DNA from: Cherax quadricarinatus
Taxonomy: Eukaryota > Arthropoda > Malacostraca > Decapoda > Parastacidae
Assembly (NCBI RefSeq): GCF_038502225.1
Contig: NC_091298.1
Span: forward strand, 33,065,248 to 33,129,247
Direction: 5' to 3'
Length of the DNA stretch: 64,000 nucleotides
Shown here in pieces: positions 1 through 11,591 of the stretch (its first letter is position 1; each line of letters opens with the position of its first letter). Both the position numbers and the translations under genes were made by a program. The notes beneath the pieces are model-generated. The model saw only the letters and a program-made list of their open reading frames with translations. It was not told the origin of the DNA and ran no database searches.

Positions 1-650
1 GATCCTTCTCCCTGAGTGAGGTACACAGCTTTTGATCTCCGAGCCTGCACGCCATCTGTGGGCTTCTTTGCCCTTCCCCAAACTTCATAATTTTGCATTT
101 GGTGGCGTTTCAACTCCAGGAGACATTTGTTAGACCAGACATGCAGTCTGTCCAGATTCCTTTGTAGCATTTCCTGGTCCTCATTCGCTTGGATTCTCCT
201 CATTAGTTTCACGTCGTCTGCAAACAAGGGATTCCTCTGATTTTTTCCCTTATATCATGCCGTTCACCAATACAAGACACACAAACGGTCCTGGGACTGA
301 TCCTTGCGGAACCCCATTGGACACCTGTACCCATTCCTACACCTCGTCACTGAACATCACTCATTGCTTCCTGTCAGGCATTCCTTGATCCATTGCAGTG
401 CTTTTCCTGTTTTTCCTGCATTCTCCTCTAACTTTTGTACTAGTCTCTTGTGCGATACTGTGTGAAAAGACTACGTACACTCCAAGAAAGTGCCATCTAC
501 CCTACGCTCACTCTCTCCTCTTACTTTGTAGAAGAACTCCAATAGGTTTGTGACACAGGATTTTCCATCCCTGAAGCCGTGCTCGTTGTCACGTAGGAAC
601 CCATTCCTTTTTAGTGTTCCACTATACTTCTCCTGAGAATGTGTTTTTGT
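1..650 (-). pseudogene. CR1-B LINE reverse-transcriptase fragment (copy A, cut by window edge)
   Basis: Read on the minus strand this encodes a broken reverse-transcriptase segment. The fingers/palm motif FRDGKSCVTNLLEFF lies near 530-600, and a decayed SGVPQGS-type block lies near 290-320. It aligns base by base with about 1262-1915 of the neighbouring copy, so it is the same LINE family (called CR1-B here). Stops and small indels interrupt it. The left end is cut by the window, so the true extent is unknown. Its upstream end meets the 3' end of copy B at about 647, which puts the two copies head to tail in the same orientation. Confidence 0.75.
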
Positions 651-2002
651 GGTTGCAGGGGTTTAGTCACGGCTCCTAGCCGTGACTAAACCATGAGGTT
701 TATCAAACATCATCTTAAAGCCATGTATGGATCCTGCCTCCACTACATCACTTCCCAGACTATTCCACTTCCTGACATCTCTATGACTGAAGAAATACTT
801 TCTAATATCCCTGTAATTCATCTGAGTCTTCAACTTCCAACTGTTATTTCTTGTTGTGTCCCATCTCTGAAACATCCTGTCTCTGTCCACCTTGTCGATT
901 CCTCTCAGTTCTTCATATGTCGTTATCATATCTCCCCTATCTCTTCTGTCCTCCAGTGTCGTCAGGTTGATTTCCCTTAACCTCCCCTCGTAGGACATAC
1001 CCCTTAGCTCCGGGGCTAGTCTTCTTGCAAACCTTTGTATTTTCTCTAGCTTCGTTACGTGCTTGGCTAGGTGTGGATTCCAAACTGGTGCTGCATACTG
1101 CAATATAGGCCTAACGTACATGATGTACTTTGTTCTGAACGATTTCTAATTAAGATGCAGGAAAGCTGTTCTTAGGTTTGCTAGGCGCCAGTATGCTGCA
1201 GCAGTTATTTGGTTGATGTGCACCTCAGGAGATGTGCCTGGTGTTATATTCACCCCAATATCCTTTTCCTTGAGTGATGTTTGTAGTCTCTGGCCCCCTA
1301 GCCTGTACTCCGTCGGCGGTCTTTTTTGTCCTTCTCCAATCTTCATGACTTTGCACTTGGTGGGGTTGAACTCAGGAGCCAGTTGCTGGACCAGGGCTGC
1401 AGCCTGTCAAGATCCCTTAGTAGTTCTGCCTGGTCCTCGTCCGATTGAATTCTTCTCATCAACTTCACATCTTCTGCGAACAGGGACACTTCTGAGTCTA
1501 TTCCTTCTGTCATGTCGTTCACAAATACCAGAAACAGTACCGGTTATAGAACTGACCCTGTGGAACCCCGCTCGTCACAGGCGCCCACTCTGACACCTCC
1601 CCACGTACCTTGACTCGCTGTTGTCTTCCTGACAGGTATTCCCTGATCCATTGCTTTACCTTCCTGTTATCCCTGCCTGGTCCTCCAGTTTTTGCACTAA
1701 TCTCTTGTGTGGAACTGTGACAAACGCCTTCTTACAGTCTAAGAAAACGCAGTCAACCCACCCCTCTCTCTCTTTTCTTACTGCTGTCATCCTGTCATAA
1801 AATTCCATTAGGTTTGTGACACAGGATTTCCCGTCCCTAAAACTGTTCTGGCTGTTGTTGATAAGCTCATTTCTTTCTAGGTGCTCCACCACTCTTCTCC
1901 TGATATTTTTTCCATGACCGCATTCTGTTTATGTCAGTGACACTGGTCTGTAGTTTAATGCTTCATGTCTGTCTCGTTTTCGAAAAATTGTGACTACATT
2001 TG

Positions 2003-2003
<1 letters not shown>
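647..2003 (-). pseudogene. CR1-B LINE ORF2 C-terminal half and 3' UTR (copy B)
   Basis: Minus-strand relic of LINE ORF2. The part at 1892-1656 carries NSFRDGKSCVTNLMEFYDRM and the RT palm motif VFLDCKKAFVTVPHKRL. The catalytic Asp is kept in LDCKKAF, but the usual D/S before KAF is replaced. The SGVPQGS and FADD regions follow at 1600-1450 and are damaged. The thumb lies at 1346-1146, and the C-terminal part at 1121-663 starts at MYVRPILQYAAPVWNPH and includes the LEDRRDRGDMI motif, typical of CR1-type ORF2 ends. A short 3' UTR ends at about 647 with a GTGGTTGCAGGGG block (plus strand) shared with the copies at 2.1 and 22.9 kb. Frameshifts and stops make it non-functional. Clade assignment is by motif recall, not a tree. 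Confidence 0.8.
661..691. repeat. Perfect 14-bp stem hairpin in CR1-B 3' UTR
   Basis: Two 14-bp arms (GTTTAGTCACGGCT and its exact complement) are separated by three bases. It occupies the place where other copies of this 3' end (2100-2170, 22880-22950) have an unstructured 'tcgattcatagctc' type sequence, so it is private to this copy. Confidence 0.85.
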
Positions 2004-2075
<72 letters not shown>

Positions 2076-2080
2076 TGTGT
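2004..2080. repeat. (GT)n microsatellite = (AC)n tail of CR1-B copy C
   Basis: About 38 GT units with one interruption. On the minus strand it follows directly on the 3' end of a CR1-B copy (2081-2225) and abuts the 5' break of copy B. It therefore sits where a retrotransposon tail should be. Confidence 0.95.
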
Positions 2081-2225
2081 ACTCACCTATTTGTTCTCAC
2101 CAGCTTGTGGTTGCAGGGGTAGATTCATTGCTCCTTTCCTCGCCTGTTCACTGATCGCTACTAGGTCCTCTCTCTCCCTGCTCTATGAGCTTAAAACTAT
2201 GTATGAAGAAAAATGGGGCAGCAAT
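2081..2225 (-). mobile_element. CR1-B LINE 3' end fragment (copy C)
   Basis: The plus strand reads ACTCACCTATTTG..., a TTGTGGTTGCAGGGG block, then CTGATCGCTACTAGGTCC. The same order occurs at 22850-22950, which is the 3' UTR of a CR1-B copy with coding sequence. Only the extreme 3' end is kept, and it becomes unrecognisable near 2225. Confidence 0.75.
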
Positions 2226-4896
2226 TAAATAGTAATCACTGGATAATCTGAGAGAATTGTCACCAAGTTGTATGTAGTGATGTGCATGTAGCTGACAACT
2301 TGGGCAACTCAAACTTCGACATTAGTTTGTCTAGATTTTGAAGGAGCTTGTAAGAGGACAGTACTGTGGGCATATCTTCAGTCCATTTCTCTTTTGTTGT
2401 CAGTGGCACCTGGATATGGTATCCAAACGTTTATGGAAGAGAAAATAGTGATACTGAGCTACTGACTTAACTCAAGCAGCCCACCTTGTCTGTTGAGTGT
2501 CGGATGACCCCAGCCGAGTCACAAGGAGACTTGATGGTAACTGGAAGTAAAGTGATGACAGAGCCACTGTAAGGCTCCCTCGTCAACTGCCACTGGGTGG
2601 TAAAACAGGGAATGGATAGAAAGGTAGCATTGCCCGCCTCGTACCTAACAAGCATTCTCCCAATTACACTACTACCATCAGAAACTACATAGATCTGTTC
2701 AAATTTGTTGACAAGATTAAACATTCGATCAGTTCAGAGACGTCTTCAGATAGCAAGGAATACATCCTTAACTAAAGATTCTGCTGAACCCAAAGAAAAC
2801 AGTGTTTAACTCTATATAAATTGTAAGGTGATATACACTTCAGTTTTAATTACAGGAGTGAACAATGATGTTTCATCAGTCAGAGATCAGTGTTGCTGCA
2901 TTCCTTCCGAAGTCAAGTGTAATATTTCTTCCGTATCAGTTTCGCTAGGAATGGCTTAATTAGGGTGCCAAAAGACTACAGTAAGAAGGTGTATTTCCAT
3001 ATATATTTATATCTGTTTAGAACAGATATATAAAAATTAAGTACAATGGCCTTCGATTTTTTTTTTACTTTGTGAAACTGTATCATCCCTTTCAGCATCG
3101 TCATCTTTGTTGGTAGTTTGGTAAATTATGGCTCACCTACTGAAGACACAAAACCTTAATCTGGCACAGGAGAAAATGAAACATCATTATGATAATTAGA
3201 CATAAATCATTATGTTGCTGATTTAGTAATGGTTCAGATATCGGTGCCAAGACATATTTTATCATTAACTATAAGTTATATTTGATTACCTTCAAGTGTT
3301 CCGTATAAAAGAGCCCTTCTCCCATCCTATACTTCAAATTCATTACGTCTAAGATACCGAATCCTGTGTTCCAGACTAATGAAGTTATTACCACGTCTTC
3401 CATTGTTCTGAGTATAGCAATAAATGCCTTAGAGACTGATTCGTTTTTCACAGTCTTCTTTCATCGTCTTTGTACTGAACTGGAAAAAAAACACTGATTG
3501 GCAAAAACTCTTTATATAAAGATATTCAGTTACAGCACATGCCTCAAATTCCTGGTCTAGAGGACTGAAAATTTTACAATTTCATAATCAATTCTATCCT
3601 CTCTGCTGCAACATACACCTGGACATTAGTCCATCACAGCACACAGCTTCGGTGTGGATATCAGATCTCTCTGCCACCTGTCTCTTCCATGTACTTTCCT
3701 ATATTGTAGGTCGCTATGAACTTCATTTGAGAGAGTCTGACAAATATACATATTGCCTTCGAAAACCTAATCATAAATTCCTTCAAGTCATTAATCTCCA
3801 CAAATATGTGACAAAGTTTCAGTATACATATCCAGTGTAAAACTTTGCCTAGTCAGACGAAGAAGATTTTGAGAAAATTCTGAAGTATGCCTTCATATTG
3901 GTGCCATAGCTGACAAGGCTTAGCCGAGTCATCAAGTACTATGTCTAAAACCTACGAGCAGTAAAGAAGTGGAACGAGATTCAGAAATAATACTGGAAAT
4001 TGACCCTCTTGCCCACGTACCTTGATTCCAAAACACAACCACAGAAAATATATATATATATGTAAGAGAAAAAAATCGCCACACTAAAAACATTTTTAAG
4101 TCTTCCTTTAATATATCGGGCCTTTAAATGTGGTCTATCAGAATAGTAATAGAAAAGTTCATACTGGCCTCACACACATGCACGTCAGTCCATAAATTTT
4201 TTCTCTTGCAATTATTTCACCATTAATTGTTTTTCGTGCCACAGCTAAAATATTTTGTGCACCAAAGCTACTTTATGACCCATTAAACTCGCTAATTTTT
4301 TTGGTATTTGCAGTGTTCTCAACATTGTGGCTACGCTGAAAGCAATTTGGAGTCGAATAGTCAAACAATTTGATGAGATGGTTTTAGTATCGTTCCAGAA
4401 TATAAAGCATGTTCGTGTGTGTATATTCTACATATTGTATGGATATATTAAAGTGATGAGTAAAATGCTTTTTTACTGAATTGTTAAGCGTACATTTTAT
4501 TGGCAATATTCAACTGTATTATCCCTCGGGCACCTGGAGAGGATATTAGTAAATCAAAGGACATTTTCTCTATTGACTTCTTTTTCTTTTTCTTGAAACT
4601 TAAAGAAGAAAACATTAGCTATTTACTCTGGAGTTAAACTTGCTGTTTGTACCAGGAGCAGCTTATGGTCTGTCCACATTACTAAAGCAGTCATATGGCA
4701 GACAATGAAGTTGTCTTGCAAATGATACGTAACAACAACACTAGATTAATCTATGTTAGAAACCCACTTACAGAAATCTAGCAAGTGCAAGATAATTATA
4801 CACACAGATCTGCATTTGTCGTTGAAATTAATCATATCCATGGACCATAAAATATTACGGATTTGGTACTAAATGGGATTATCTTTTAAGAACATT
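2226..4896. other. No gene recognised
   Basis: This is AT-rich sequence with only short open frames (85 codons at most) on both strands. I see no motif, no tandem array and no recognised element end. Confidence 0.6.
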
Positions 4897-5330
4897 CAGA
4901 ATGATTCATGATGAATTAGACACTTGTGCAACTCTTGGGTATCTTTATTAAGGAGACGTTTCGCCACACAGTGGCTTCATCAGCCCATACACAGGAGAAA
5001 CTTGAAGAACAGGAGGAGAATGAGGTAATCAGTCCCTCAACCTTGAGTCGATGTGGTCAGTCCATCAGTCTTGAATAGAATACGGCATATGAGCGGAGAA
5101 GCAGCCAATAAACCGTATTCTATTCAAGATTGATGGAATTACCATATCGACTCAAGGTTGAGGTACCGATTACCTCATTCTCCTCCTGTTCTTCAAATTT
5201 CTCCTGTGTATGGACTGATGAAGCCACTGTGTGGCGAAACGTTTCCTTAATAAAGATACGCAAGAGTTGCACATGTGTCTAATTCATCAACGTGTCGGTT
5301 CTGTGAACCATTCAACTACAGAATGATTCA
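4897..5330. mobile_element. Fold-back (Penelope-end) insertion with 12-bp target duplication
   Basis: A 410-bp insertion (4909-5318) is flanked by the direct repeat CAGAATGATTCA at 4897-4908 and 5319-5330. Its two ends are inverted copies of one sequence. The right end reads CTGATGAAGCCACTGTGTGG-CGAAACG, then TTAATAAAGATA and ACATGTGTCTAATTCATC. The left end (from about 4911) is the imperfect reverse complement. The middle (about 5030-5160) is also partly self-complementary. No ORF is present. The end sequence is shared with the PLE-associated elements at 26.8, 55.3, 59.2 and 62.9 kb, so I treat it as a non-autonomous derivative of a Penelope-like element (inference). Confidence 0.8.
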
Positions 5331-5904
5331 GTATAGTTTAATGTCTCAAGTTGGCTATCTGATGAACAAAATGTTAATATAGCACTTGAGGTAGTCATTG
5401 CTGCCACTCAAATTGCAGTTCCCAAATTGGCTATGGATATGAATGGAGTTTCATCCCTAAATAAATAAATATTTAACAATTTTAGTATTTAAACATTTAA
5501 ATAATTGAGCCATTAATTATTAATTTTCTCATCCTTTGATACATTAGATTACTAGAACCCAATATAAGGTTAATGAAGAAATAGGAAATTGAAGACGAGT
5601 CATAATCAAAGGTTACTTTTTATAGACAGACTAGGCTTATACTAAGTTGATGAGGTATTGAGGCAAAGAGGTCGATTAAAAAATACTTCACTGAATAAAT
5701 ATTCAAAACACCTTGTTACGTAAGTCTCATTATTTTGCTCATTTAATCATTATTAAGTCTCCAATAAACACTATGTATAGTAAGGTGCCATACAGTGTTA
5801 TATAAGACAAGTTTCTGTCTCGACAGTGTCGGTAGATATATTAAGTCTTGAATCATCTGCCGTCGAGAAGACGAGCGACATGGTTATGTTAAGAAAGACT
5901 AGTG
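5331..5904. other. No gene recognised
   Basis: AT-rich sequence without recognisable motifs or long open frames. Confidence 0.6.
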
Positions 5905-7665
5905 AAAATGAAATGGATTTAATCCTCAAAAGCAAAAGAGAAGAGCCATTTGAAGGGAAAAAGGTTTAGGTACTTGAAAGACAGATGAAATATTTTTAGG
6001 AGTTTTCTAATGTTGATGAAGACAGGGAGGCAGTGATTTCTTGCATTGGGCAGGAAGGTATAACACCTTTCAGGGGTTAGGAAGAGCGTGAGTGTGGGGA
6101 AGGCGCGTGAGGAATTGATTTGAATGAAAGGGGATAAAGCAGCTGGGATAGATAGGATTAAGATAGAAATGTTAAAACCAGGTTCGGGATATAGTTTTGG
6201 AGTGGTTGGTGCATTTGTTCAATATATGCACAAAAGACCGAAAAGTGCCTAGGGATTGTAAAAGGGTAAAAGAAAAAAAAACTTTTTTCTGGGTAAAGTA
6301 TATATTAGAGTTATTATTGGACGAATTAGGGGTATGACAGCTAGTAGTATTGCAGAGTAACGAGGAAGTTTTAGGAAGAGTATGGTATGTGTAAACCCAG
6401 TGTTTACATTGAAACAATGATGAATAATACTTGGAGGAAGATCAGGAATTTTTCATTGCATTTATGGATATAGAAAAGCCATATAAGAGGACAGACACGG
6501 GAGCAATGTGGCAGATGTTGCAAATGTATGGTTTAGATGCTAGGTTACTTAAAGCAGTTAAGAGGTTTTATTTGAAAAACGGGGCTAAAGTTAGGATATG
6601 TAAGATAGAGGGAAATTATTTTCCATTTAAATTAGGCCTTTGACAGGGATGTCATGTCACCATGGATGTTTAACATATTTATAGAAAAGGTTGCAAAACA
6701 AGTGAACGCTAGGGTGTTGGAGAGTTGTGGGATTCAAACATGGCGAATCTAGAATGGAATAGGAATTGTCTCAGTGACTATTTACCATAGACATGATTCT
6801 TTCAGATTCTGAAAAGAAGTTGCAATTGATGGTAAAAGAAGATAATTGAAAGTGAACATAGTAATGAGGGAGATGATGAGAGTATCAAAGAATTAGGCAG
6901 TGATAGACTGTATATCACCTTAGAGGGAGTATGGAGGAACTGAATGTGTTAAATTTGGGGGGCTTGGACTTGTCGGTGGAAGATTTTATTAGAGAAGGGA
7001 GTGAAAGTGGGAGGTGCACTGAAGTATCTGTGGAGACAAAGAACTTTAAGAATGGGGCCAAAAATGGTGATAGATTCAGAGTATAGTGGTACCAATAATG
7101 TTGTTTGTGGGTGAAGCTTGGTGTTTGAATGTTGCAGCACGGAGAAGCTAAAGGCAGTAAAGGTGTCGTGTTGGAAGGCAATGTGTAGTGAAATATTATA
7201 TAGAGACTTCGGAATTTGGAGATTAGGAGGTGCTGAGTTACCAAAAGCTTTATTCGGAGAGGTTAGGAGAGGTCGTTGAGATAATTTGCACATTTAGGGA
7301 GGGTGGAGAAAAATTAGTTGATTAGGAAAGCATATTATGAGGAGGGATATGGGTCGTCCTAGAAAAGGTAAGAGGGAGGAGACAATTTTTTTGAGTGCCA
7401 AATCCTTGGACATCCAACAGATTTGTGTGAGTGCCAAATCCTTGGATATCCAACAGATTTGTGTGAGCATATTTGGAGTGAAAGGAGGTATGTTTTATAA
7501 TCTGACGTGCTCTTGGAGTCCGAATAATGTAAGATTTATGCTGGGAATCACGGAACCGATTAGACAGATTTGAGTACAGGGGCAGGGAAATACAGTGCTT
7601 GCACTCTGAAGGAGGGGTAGACACACCGCAATTTGGGGGGTCGTCCGAACTGTAATGTCAGCGCG
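5905..7665 (+). pseudogene. RTE-like LINE relic (RT half and 3' end)
   Basis: A degraded plus-strand copy of the element seen intact in layout at 12.7-16.3 kb, covering only the reverse-transcriptase half. Recognisable blocks are FNVDEDREAVISCIGQ near 6010-6055, the RT palm region AFMDIEKPYKRTDTGAMWQMLQMYG at 6460-6540 (DIEKPYKR replaces DLEKAYDR), a damaged RQGC..SPW block near 6640, and the C-terminal GRPRKGKRE at 7350-7375. The 3' UTR block CTGCACTCTGAAGGAGGGG is present near 7600. There are many stops and frameshifts. A roughly 39-bp tandem duplication lies at 7393-7470 within the C-terminal codons. It is older than the 12.7-kb copy, judging by the damage. Confidence 0.8.
7393..7470. repeat. 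Two-copy tandem duplication (~39 bp)
   Basis: The sequence starting AGTGCCAAATCCTTGGACAT is repeated once with a single C/T difference. It lies inside the RTE relic's C-terminal codons, where the 16.0-kb copy has one unit. Confidence 0.85.
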
Positions 7666-8159
7666 CTTGATAAATAATAAACAACTGTTTACATTTGGTA
7701 CGAAAAAGGTGATATTATTGACGTACTTTTAGAAAAGTTCTGGTTTCACAAAGCATTCTGTGCAGCCATTTTAACTGCTTATTACTACTAGTGGAATTTT
7801 GGCAAGAACAATTTGTTAGACTATAACATTTGAGGAGGCTATTATTGTTAGTCAAATACTAATGTAGACATTAATCTAAATTTTAGTATAACATCATAGG
7901 ATATAAAATAAAGTGAAGAATCAACGAATGCATGACATCTCTGGAGAAACGTTATCTCTACCATACTTAAAATACACTCACTGAATTCTTAATGAAAATC
8001 ACAATATGAAGATATAATTGTTAAGTTTAGCAGTATTAGTGGTACTAGTTAGTTGAGCTGCAATGCAAATATGATTAGATAATACTGTATATACACCTAA
8101 TAATGTTTGGGAATTGAAGCAAAGCTGGAAAACAGGGATGCAATTGAATGAAAACTTCT

Positions 8160-9260
8160 GTAAAGATAATGTTAAGGTAATGAAATGAGGTACTTTTTAA
8201 CAATAGTTTTGAAGCGGTTGATGGATGGGGAGTCTTAGTATCTTCAGGTAGAAAGCTCCAGATTTTAGGGCCTTTTAAGCGAACTGAGTTTTTACACAGG
8301 TTGAGTCTAACATGGGAGATAGAGAGATTTTATGCCTTTGGGTTTTGTTGCAGCTACTGTATTTAGGAAGAATTTCAGAGCAGTGTTTATCTTAGAAATA
8401 ATTGTCCTGTATTTACAATATGCACAACAGCATGAGTAAATATTATAAACATTGAGTAAGTTTAAACTTTTGAAGAGGATGGGAGGTGTTGTTTGGTACT
8501 AGATTTTGCAATAGTTTGTGCGGCCGGTCTCTGTTGAGTCATTAGTGTGGTAAATCCTCATGTACAATTACAATAGGTGAGTTGAAGATAGGCTAGAGAG
8601 TAATAAAGTAAGTAGATCTGCTTAAGGAGATTTGGAGACCTTTGTTATGAGGTGATGTGGGTATTGATTTTCATGATGCAATCAAGGTGCCGAGCCAAGA
8701 ATTTTCCTTCTGTTTGTCTTATATGGGAGAATCGTTAATATAGTTGGAAATTTGCAGCTTTGTTCCCAGATATCACGTAGAAAGTCTTGTAAATACTAGG
8801 AGTGAGTTTACTGGTGGTCATCTACGTAGATATATTTATGAACCCCTCATTAACAATGTTATTGGGAGAATTTGGATTTGAGTGGAAGAAAACAAAAGTT
8901 GTGTCCTCTGAACAGAACAGGTTCAAGTAACTGAGATGTATTGGAAAGATCATTGATTTATATGGGGAAAAGTAGAGGGTCGAGAACTCTGCCCTGAGCC
9001 GCCCTTATGCGGAAAAGCAGAGTTGACGAGGTTATGTTCTTGAGTGAGACATGCTGAGGTCTGCTGTTAAGATATGACTTTGAGTATGCAAAAGTATATC
9101 CTCTGATATCACAATGTTCTAGTTAAAGAGGCAAGATGTTGTGGTCTGCTGTATCTTAAGCTTTCCCGAGGTCTATGAAGAGGTCCGCTGAATATCCATA
9201 ATTTTCAAGAGTTGCATAAAGTGATTGAGACATTGACTGATTGTAATTGAAACTGTTTTC
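8160..9260 (-). pseudogene. L2/Rex-like LINE reverse-transcriptase relic
   Basis: Minus-strand conceptual translation gives a degraded RT. At 9225-9130 it reads LFIDLGKA, a stop, then DTADHNIL (consensus-like FIDLSKAFDTVDHNIL). At about 8990-8935 it reads RVLDPLLFPIYINDLSN. Near 8910-8870 the FADD box has become SEDTTFVF followed by HSNPN. The end of the protein at 8290-8190 reads LKGPKIWSFLPEDTKTP. The order is that of one LINE ORF2 reading leftward. It has at least four in-frame stops. Assignment to the L2/Rex group is from motif style only. Confidence 0.65.
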
Positions 9261-9654
9261 TTTGTAGTGTCACTCGTCACCCTACCTCTGAGGGAGACGG
9301 GAGAAGGAGAGAGTATTAAAAAATGCTACTCCTACTACTACTACTACTAATAATAATATAAATTATTAGTAATAGTAATAGTGTTAATGTCATCAAATAT
9401 TTCATTTTATTGTAACATATATTTAAATTAAAGAAGAGTGAAGATCAATTTTTAAATGAATTAGTGCGAGTAAGTCTTTTCACTGTTCTCTGGAGATGGT
9501 CACTTGAAGAAAGCCACAGAACACACTGCAAGTCCAGGAGACTGCTGCTGGAGGAGATCAGACAAGACTAATGGTTATCACAACCATGTGACACTTACAT
9601 TACTCTGGCTCTTGAGCGAGAAGCTGCCACAAAATTCTGATAAACTATATGAAC

Positions 9655-10424
9655 TTCATGTGGCCATTTTACACTGTATAGCATGATCGTGCATCATCTT
9701 GTATCCATGTTACATTGTATAGCATGATCATGCATCATCTTGTAGCCATGTTACACTGTATAGCATGATCGTGCATCATCTTGTGGCCATGTTACACTGT
9801 ATAGCATGATCGTGCATCATCTTGTAGCCATGTTACATTATATAGCATGAACATGCATCATCTTGTGACCATGTTACATTGTATAGCATGATCGTGCATC
9901 ATCTTGTAGCCATTTTACATTGTATAGCATGATCGTGCATCATCTTGTAGCCATTTTACATTGTATAGCATGATCGTGCATCATCTTGTAGCCATGTTAC
10001 ATTGTATAGCATGATCGTGCATCATCTTGTAGCCATGTGCATCATCTTGTAGCCATACATTGTATAGCATGATCGTGCATCATCTTGTAGCCATGTTACA
10101 TTGTATAGCATGATTGTGCATCATCTTGTAGCCATGTTACATTGTATAGCATGATCGTGCATCATCTTGTAGCCATGGTACATTGTATAGCATGATCGTG
10201 CATCATCTTGTAGCCATGTTACATTGTATAGCATGATCGTGCATCATCTTGTAGCCATGTTACATTGTATAGCATGATTGTGCATCATCTTGTAGCCATG
10301 TTACATTGTATAGCATGATCGTGCATCATTTTGTAGCCATGTTACATTGTATAGCATGATCGTGCATCATCTTGTGGCCATGTTACATTGTATAGCATGA
10401 TCATGCATCATCTTGTAGCCATAT
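9655..10424. repeat. Minisatellite, 41-bp unit, about 18 copies
   Basis: The unit contains TTACATTGTATAGCATGATC then GTGCATCATCTTGTAGCCATG. AGCATG recurs at 9680, 9721 and 9762, giving a strict 41-bp period. Units differ by a few substitutions, and one truncated unit lies near 10030-10060. It has no coding value. Confidence 0.95.
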
Positions 10425-10700
10425 ATGCCAGATGTATGTCAGAGTGATGCATTTCAGAGTGATATATGTCAGAGTGATGTATGTCTGAGTGATGTCAGAG
10501 TGATGTATGTCAGAGTGATGTATGTCAGTGATGTATGTCAAAATGATGTATGTCAGAATGATGCATGTCAGAGTGATGTATGTCAGAGTGATGTATGTCA
10601 GACTAATGTATTTTAGAGTGATGTATCTCAGAGTGATATATGTCAGAGTGATGTATCTCAGAGTGATGTATCCCTGAGTGATATCCCTGAATGATGTATT
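10425..10700. repeat. Minisatellite, ~15-bp unit (GATGTATGTCAGAGT), ~18 copies
   Basis: It starts directly where the 41-bp array ends. Units drift to TGATGTATCTCAGAG and then to CCTGAGTGATATCC at the right end. It produces artefactual open frames on both strands. Confidence 0.9.
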
Positions 10701-11404
10701 CCTAAGTGACATATTCCTAAGTGGTTTGCTCTTCTAAGCTATGTTTTTCTTAAGCTTTACCGGCCATGCTCTATTTCCTGGACCAAGAGCATTCATCTCC
10801 TGGTCCAAGACTAACCAAGCTTCTTTCCCTTATATCACGATCCCCCTTTACCTCCCCCATACCACCAAAGACTATCTACTCCCCTCACCCTCTTCATTCA
10901 AGCTCCAGCTCCTGGACCAAGACCAACTTAACTCCAACTCCTCAGATCAGGATCCTTCCCACTCACACTACCTTTACCATCCCACTCCAGCTCCACTCCC
11001 TAGCTCTTCCTTTCTTCATCCTCCAATTTCTTAGATCAAAACTACACATCCTGATAAACTGTGGGGAAAAGAATTATCAAGAAGTAGAAACTTGGTTGCA
11101 AAATGACATTTCAACTGAATGGTAAACCATATAAAAATACAATAAAATTGAACCCTTATATTAATACCACTTTAGGAGATGAATAAAAACTGTGGAATAG
11201 TCTGATGATCTAGTGTGTTTTGTATTGGAAAGCAAAATTCATGATTGTACATTCTGCCACATAGAGGTTAGTTTATTGTGCATCCCATATCTGTCCAGTG
11301 GATGGTGGCGCAAGGAACTAGAAATTAGCCCCCTAAGGAGTTAATAAGGGTACATCTGGATCTATATTTACAGTTCACTTAACTGTTACAAGTAAATTTA
11401 GGAA

Positions 11405-11407
<3 letters not shown>
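10701..11407. other. No gene recognised
   Basis: Overlapping frames of 97 and 119 codons at 10741-11125 lie in C-rich, low-complexity text with no recognised domain. I see no element end. Confidence 0.5.
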
Positions 11408-11479
<72 letters not shown>

Positions 11480-11504
11480 TGTGTGTGTGTGTGTGTGTGT
11501 GTGT
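11408..11504. repeat. (TA)n(TG)n microsatellite
   Basis: About 36 TA units followed by about 12 TG units. It lies roughly 90 bp upstream of the 5' end of an RTE-like copy. Confidence 0.95.
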
Positions 11505-11591
11505 CTGTAATCATCCCCGCAAATTCACAGGAGGATACATTCCTAGAGGTCTTATGCAACTAATATATTAAGTATAAATACAATTTTTATA

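Noticed and set aside
5215..5260. Proven hammerhead ribozyme
   Set aside because: The core boxes and stem II are present, but with an extra A, and stems I and III with a cleavage site were not found. Kept only as a hypothesis.
7337..7573. Small host gene
   Set aside because: It is the decayed C-terminus of the RTE-like relic with a short tandem duplication.
9655..10424. CRISPR-like array (regular repeats)
   Set aside because: Units are contiguous with no unique spacers, and the genome is eukaryotic. It is a minisatellite.
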